From positions 1 to 8,001 of the forward strand of contig DATKCJ010000027.1 of assembly GCA_035513275.1 (NCBI GenBank): 8,001 bases of DNA, given 5' to 3'. This stretch comes from DATKCJ01 sp035513275 (GTDB lineage Bacteria > Verrucomicrobiota > Verrucomicrobiia > Opitutales > Opitutaceae). How positions within the stretch are numbered: position 1 is the first letter of the stretch; each line of letters begins with the position of its first letter. The notes beneath the pieces are model-generated. The model did not search any database. It was not told the origin of the DNA and saw only the letters and a program-made list of their open reading frames with translations. The translations under genes were made by a program, and so were the position numbers. Of the stretch, positions 4,890 to 8,001 are shown in pieces.

Positions 4890-5350
4890 GATTCGAGGTC
4901 CATTTCGTCGACCACTAGGACACCGAGCGTCCGATAGTGTTGAGTAACCTCGCTGTCCGCGGTCTCTTTTGAAACCACGCACGCGTCGAGCGTTTCGTCC
5001 CGGGCTTCCATCCACTCGTCGAGGACGGCGGCTTGCAACCGGTTGGCGGGAAACCCGTGAAGGCAGAACCCGGAACCGGCCTTTCGCGACCAGAACCAAC
5101 GTCGGAAGACGCTGATCAACAAGTCGTCAGGCGCAGATGCCCCGGTTTCAACAGTCTCGCGCGCGGCAGATCCGAGCGCATTTGGGCGCAGGCTCTCCCG
5201 GCGGACCAAATCCGCGGGAAAAACGTGCTCAATGTTCAAAGAACGAAGCGACCCCTGCGGCAACCCGTTTGGGAAGCCGGCAGGGATCACATGAAGGAGT
5301 TTCCGCTTGGGGTCTCCAAACGGGGAAAAACTAAGTGAAATGAATGCCAT
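4886..5350 (-). CDS. Degenerate adenylate-kinase-like protein (probable pseudoenzyme) in the adk slot
   Basis: The 154-residue product lies between secY and map, where many bacteria have adk, and can be aligned by eye to adenylate kinase. Residues about 39-50 (NIEHVFPADLVR) match the GIPxISTGDLLR region with R50 kept; 57-77 (ALGSAARETVETGASAPDDL) match the LG..AK..MD.G.LVPD segment; 95-113 (FCLHGFPANRLQAAVLDEW) match LDGFPRTxxQAxxLD; about 134-149 match the C-terminal YYxxxGxLxxVD segment. Key residues are lost: the P-loop is GFPNGLPQG (25-33), with Pro where the Lys should be; LDGFPR is LHGFPA, losing the catalytic Arg; and the LID domain is missing between about 126 and 133. Phosphotransfer is therefore unlikely. 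The frame is intact, starts 34 nt after secY (ATG 5348-5350, no Shine-Dalgarno) and overlaps map by GTGA, which argues for expression. The alternative is a decaying adk remnant. Confidence 0.72.
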   Translation of the reverse strand: MAFISLSFSPFGDPKRKLLHVIPAGFPNGLPQGSLRSLNIEHVFPADLVRRESLRPNALGSAARETVETGASAPDDLLISVFRRWFWSRKAGSGFCLHGFPANRLQAAVLDEWMEARDETLDACVVSKETADSEVTQHYRTLGVLVVDEMDLES

Positions 5351-5384
5351 ACCCGGCGAAGTAAAGCATGAATCTGGAAGGGCT

Positions 5385-6887
5385 TCACGGGTTGGTAAGG
5401 AACTTGACGAGCCATGCGGCGAGACCCACCGCCAGGATGGTGCCGCAAGCGATAAGGAGCGGCCGGATGTTGCCCACGGTGGCAGTTTCGGACGTCGCGG
5501 GCAGCCGGGTGGCGCTGCGGGCCCGGAGGCGGCCTTTCTTCAGAAATCCGTCGTAGTGGCGCTGGAGGAGGAAGGTCTCGATCTGGCGCATCGTGTCGAG
5601 GACGACGCCCACGACGATGAGCATTCCCGTGCCACCGAAGAAGTAAGCGATGCGCACCGGCACGTTCATCTCGAACAGCAGGACGTCCGGGAAAATCGCG
5701 ATGATCGTAAGGGCAAGCGATCCGGCCAGCGTCAACCGGGTCATCACGAAGTCGAGGAAGCCAGCCGTCGGCTCGCCAGGGCGGACACCGGGCACATAGC
5801 CGCCGTATTTCTTGAGGTCGTCGGCGATCTGGATCGGCTTGAACATCACCGAAACCCAGAAATAGCTGAAGAACAGAATCAACGAACTCATCAACACGTA
5901 GTAGAGCCAGTGGCCGCGAAGCAGGTCGTTGGCGAATTCGTTCAGGAACGGCAAATTGAACGCGGCGCCGACCTGCGACAGGATCTGTTGGGGGAACAGG
6001 AGAATCGCGCTCGCGAAGATCACGGGCATGACGCCCGAGTAGTTCACCTTGAGCGGCAGGAATGAGCTCTGGCCGCCGTAGACTTTCTGGCCCACCACCC
6101 TCTTGGCGTATTGCACCGGAATTTTCCGCTGCGCCTGTGTGATCGCCACCATGAACATCGTCACGGCGAAGAAGAGCAGCACCATCACGATGCCCTGCGG
6201 CAGTCCGAGGCGGGCGACTCCGACCGGTGCGAAGAACATCTGGTACGTCGCCGCGGCCGCGCCGGGGATGTCCGCGAGGATGCCGATCGTGAGCAGGATG
6301 GAAATGCCGTTGCCGACGCCGCGCTGGGTGATTTGCTCGCCGAGCCACATGAGGAGCAGCGCACCGCCTGTGAGGAAAATCGTCGAGGTGATCAGGAACC
6401 AGAAATTGCCGACGATTACGATCGGCCCGTAAGTCTGCATGTCGTAACCGGCAAAGAGTCGCGCGGGATTCTCAAGCGCCAGCACGAGCAATACACCTTG
6501 GATGATGCAGATCACCACCGTGGCATAGCGCGTGTATTGCTGCAGTTTTTGGCGGCCGACATCGCCCTCCTGCTGCAACCGCGAGAGAGCGGGCACCACG
6601 GCGTTCATCAACTGGAAGATGATGGACGCGCTGATGTAAGGCATGATTCCGAGCGCGCACACAGCGCCTTTCAAGAGCGCTCCGCCCGTGAACATGTTGT
6701 AGAGGCCCATCAAGGCTCCTGCCCCCGCCGCCGTCTGGTCGGCGAAGAAGCTTTGCAACGGCGCCGAGTCGATGCCGGGCAGCGGAATGTGCGCGCCGAC
6801 ACGAGCGACGAAGACCAGGGCGAGCGTGAAAAAGATCCGGTCGCGGAGATCCGGGATTTTCAGGCAGTTCGCAAAGGCGGTAAACAT
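5385..6887 (-). CDS. secY: Protein translocase subunit SecY with an apparent extra C-terminal transmembrane helix
   Basis: SecY forms the protein-conducting channel of the SecYEG translocon in the inner membrane. The product is 500 residues; E. coli SecY is 443. The family landmarks are present: PLPGID (36-40), the plug region GLYNMFTGGALLKGAVCALGIMPYI split across about 61-85, the long cytoplasmic loop KIPVQYAKR, and the ribosome/SecA-contacting loop VPGVRPGEPT with R369 aligning to the essential E. coli R357. The canonical ending HYDGFLKKGRLRAR stops near residue 457. After it come a polar linker (458-473) and a further hydrophobic span (about 474-496, NIRPLLIACGTILAVGLAAW), giving 11 instead of 10 helices. 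The start ATG at 6885-6887 is 34 nt after rplO, without a Shine-Dalgarno. Confidence 0.97.
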   Translation of the reverse strand: MFTAFANCLKIPDLRDRIFFTLALVFVARVGAHIPLPGIDSAPLQSFFADQTAAGAGALMGLYNMFTGGALLKGAVCALGIMPYISASIIFQLMNAVVPALSRLQQEGDVGRQKLQQYTRYATVVICIIQGVLLVLALENPARLFAGYDMQTYGPIVIVGNFWFLITSTIFLTGGALLLMWLGEQITQRGVGNGISILLTIGILADIPGAAAATYQMFFAPVGVARLGLPQGIVMVLLFFAVTMFMVAITQAQRKIPVQYAKRVVGQKVYGGQSSFLPLKVNYSGVMPVIFASAILLFPQQILSQVGAAFNLPFLNEFANDLLRGHWLYYVLMSSLILFFSYFWVSVMFKPIQIADDLKKYGGYVPGVRPGEPTAGFLDFVMTRLTLAGSLALTIIAIFPDVLLFEMNVPVRIAYFFGGTGMLIVVGVVLDTMRQIETFLLQRHYDGFLKKGRLRARSATRLPATSETATVGNIRPLLIACGTILAVGLAAWLVKFLTNP

Positions 6888-6921
6888 CAGGGGGAGCTTG
6901 GTGCGGGTCTAGGGCCTCGGA

Positions 6922-7368
6922 TCAGGCGGTGATCGCCTGTCCCCCGGCCTTTTCGATCTTTTCCTTGGCGGAGGCCGAGAATTTCTCGGCGGTAACGTTC
7001 AGTGCCCGGCTGATCTCGCCGTTGCCGAGGATCTTCACGCGGATGCTGTTGCCGCGCACGAGGCCGTGCTTGACGAGCACGTCGAACGTGACGTCGGAAA
7101 CCGCCTCGTCGATGCGGGCGAGGTCGCCCACGTTGACGACGGAGTAGTCGATCGTGAAGTTCTTGTTGTTGAAACCGCGGTGCGGGAGCTTTCGGTAAAG
7201 GGGCATCTGGCCGCCTTCGAAACCGGGGCGGATCGAGCCGCCGGAGCGGGCCGTCTGGCCCTTGCCGCCGCGACCCGAGGTCTTGCCATGCCCGCCGCCC
7301 TCGCCACAGCCGACGCGCTTTTTGCGGTGGATGGCGCCGGGGACGTTCTTGAGTTCGTGAAGCTTCAT
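6922..7368 (-). CDS. rplO: 50S ribosomal protein uL15
   Basis: uL15 is a 23S rRNA-binding protein added late in 50S assembly. The product is 148 residues (E. coli 144). It starts MKLHELKNVPGAIHRKKRVG, followed by the Gly-rich extended arm (about 20-45, GGGHGKTSGRGGKGQTAR) that threads into rRNA, then the signature FEGGQMPLYRKLPHRGF (50-66) and a C-terminal globular domain (about 75-148). The ATG at 7366-7368 gives the canonical start; a GGAG occurs about 19 nt upstream, too far to be a normal ribosome-binding site. The 44-nt gap to rpsE leaves no room for rpmD (uL30), which usually sits between them. secY follows after 34 nt. Confidence 0.97.
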   Translation of the reverse strand: MKLHELKNVPGAIHRKKRVGCGEGGGHGKTSGRGGKGQTARSGGSIRPGFEGGQMPLYRKLPHRGFNNKNFTIDYSVVNVGDLARIDEAVSDVTFDVLVKHGLVRGNSIRVKILGNGEISRALNVTAEKFSASAKEKIEKAGGQAITA

Positions 7369-7412
7369 TGTGAGTTCTCTGTTTGGCTCCGGTGAAAACC
7401 GGCGCCGCGGGT

Positions 7413-7928
7413 TCAGGCGACTGCGCGGATCTTTGTGAAGTGCTCCGCGAGGCGAAGCTGGCGCAACCCGTTGAGGGTGGCGTTGACCACGGCGATGTGG
7501 TTCTTCGAGCCCATTGATTTTGAAAGGACGTTCTTGATGCCGGCGGCCTCGAGGACCGCGCGGACGCCGCCGCCGGCGATGATGCCGGTGCCGGCGCTGG
7601 CCGGGCGAAGGAGGACCCTGCCGCCGTCGTGCTTGCCGAGCACCTCGTGCGGGATGCTGTCTCCCTTGAGGATCACGGGCAGGAGGTTCTTGCGGGCGTT
7701 CTCGGTGCCCTTGCGGATCGCCTCGGGCACTTCATTGGCCTTGCCGTAGCCGATGCCGACGCGGCCCTTGCCGTCGCCGACGACCACGAGGGCCGAGAAG
7801 CTGAAGCGACGGCCGCCCTTCACGACCTTGGCGCAGCGGTTGATGAAGACGACCTTCTCGATGAATTCGGACGCGACCGGTTCGGCTGCGGGCGCCCTTC
7901 TCGGGCGGGATGACTTGTTGTTGAACAT
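7413..7928 (-). CDS. rpsE: 30S ribosomal protein uS5
   Basis: uS5 lies at the mRNA entry side of the 30S subunit and affects decoding accuracy and mRNA unwinding. The product is 171 residues (E. coli 167). The double-stranded-RNA-binding-like N-domain (about 20-87) contains EKVVFINRCAKVVKGGRRFS and GDGKGRVGIGYGKANEVPEA; the C-domain (about 95-165) contains LLRPASAGTGIIAGGGVRAV and the helix VVNATLNGLRQL. The first 19 residues are a short basic/Ala-Pro-rich leader. The ATG at 7926-7928 starts 9 nt after the rplR stop, and no Shine-Dalgarno is visible, so coupling to rplR is likely. Confidence 0.97.
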   Translation of the reverse strand: MFNNKSSRPRRAPAAEPVASEFIEKVVFINRCAKVVKGGRRFSFSALVVVGDGKGRVGIGYGKANEVPEAIRKGTENARKNLLPVILKGDSIPHEVLGKHDGGRVLLRPASAGTGIIAGGGVRAVLEAAGIKNVLSKSMGSKNHIAVVNATLNGLRQLRLAEHFTKIRAVA

Positions 7929-7937
7929 GGGCGGATT

Positions 7938-8001
7938 TTAGAACTGCAGGCCACCCTCGCGCGCGGCCTCTGCGAATACCTTGACCTTCCCGTGGTAGGG
8001 A
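7938..8001 (-). CDS. rplR: 50S ribosomal protein uL18, C-terminal end only
   Basis: The last 20 codons of an ORF that enters from the right edge read PYHGKVKVFAEAAREGGLQF and then TAA (7938-7940). This is the characteristic uL18 C-terminus (consensus YHGRVKALADAAREGGLxF). uL18 binds 5S rRNA in the central protuberance. Its place directly before rpsE is the standard spc-operon order. The remainder lies outside the window. Confidence 0.9.
   Translation of the reverse strand, partial: PYHGKVKVFAEAAREGGLQF

Noticed and set aside
4122..5099. Extended methionine aminopeptidase starting at an ATG at 5099
   Set aside because: The added 70 residues are Arg-rich, lack any domain and overlap the adk-like gene; the GTGA junction gives a family-typical start.
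5331..5369. Twelve-codon minus-strand mini-ORF (MLYFAGYGIHFT) that starts 15 nt after secY and overlaps the adk-like start
   Set aside because: It could act as a coupling leader, but there is no ribosome-binding site and short ORFs like this are common by chance.
5307..6065. Plus-strand open frame of 252 codons opposite secY, and its neighbour at 6111-6932
   Set aside because: Both are antisense to secY, with compositions (His, Arg, Asp, Glu-rich) expected from the reverse complement of membrane-protein codons.
1..8001. CRISPR array, tRNA, rRNA or insertion sequence
   Set aside because: No regularly spaced direct repeats of 24-40 nt with unique spacers, no tRNA-like or rRNA sequence and no transposase were seen. 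The repeats present are short-period tandem or palindromic.

Overview
The window is a bacterial ribosomal-protein/translocation/transcription locus, the distal spc operon joined to the alpha operon, read entirely on the minus strand. In transcription order (high to low coordinates) it runs: rplR (3' end only), rpsE, rplO, secY, an adenylate-kinase-like gene, map, rpsM, rpsK, rpsD, rpoA, rplQ. A GC-rich intrinsic terminator follows rplQ, and beyond it lies a separate small gene for a one-pass membrane zinc-ribbon protein. The DNA is GC-rich. The core proteins, the absence of rpmD, infA and rpmJ from their usual slots, and the style of the intergenic repeats suggest a member of the PVC group, most likely Verrucomicrobiota. 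That placement is inference from recognition, not from a search.

Right half (about 4090-8001): rplR to map are tightly packed, with gaps of 9 to 44 nt and one GTGA stop/start overlap. SecY carries an apparent extra C-terminal transmembrane helix. The slot that holds adk in many bacteria (secY-adk-map) holds a 154-residue adenylate-kinase-like protein. It keeps the family's fold landmarks but has lost the P-loop lysine, the catalytic arginine of the GFPR motif and the whole LID domain. This probable pseudo-adenylate kinase is the most interesting item in the window.

Middle (about 610-4086): rpsM, rpsK, rpsD, rpoA and rplQ. uS11 has a long Ala/Lys/Pro-rich N-terminal extension and bL17 a similar C-terminal tail. 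The gaps rpsK-rpsD (175 nt) and rpoA-rplQ (173 nt) are large for this operon and consist largely of degenerate tandem repeats with a 7-8 nt period, one of them arranged as an inverted pair.

Left end (1-608): rplQ terminator, a REPIN-like pair of inverted palindromes, the small zinc-ribbon membrane gene, then a cluster of short hairpins (three CGAC-NNN-GTCG units and a perfect 27-nt palindrome).

The genes together supply ribosomal subunits, the membrane translocon, N-terminal methionine removal and the RNA polymerase alpha subunit, the usual growth-coupled set. No start codon has a convincing Shine-Dalgarno sequence, so translational coupling or SD-independent initiation is likely.
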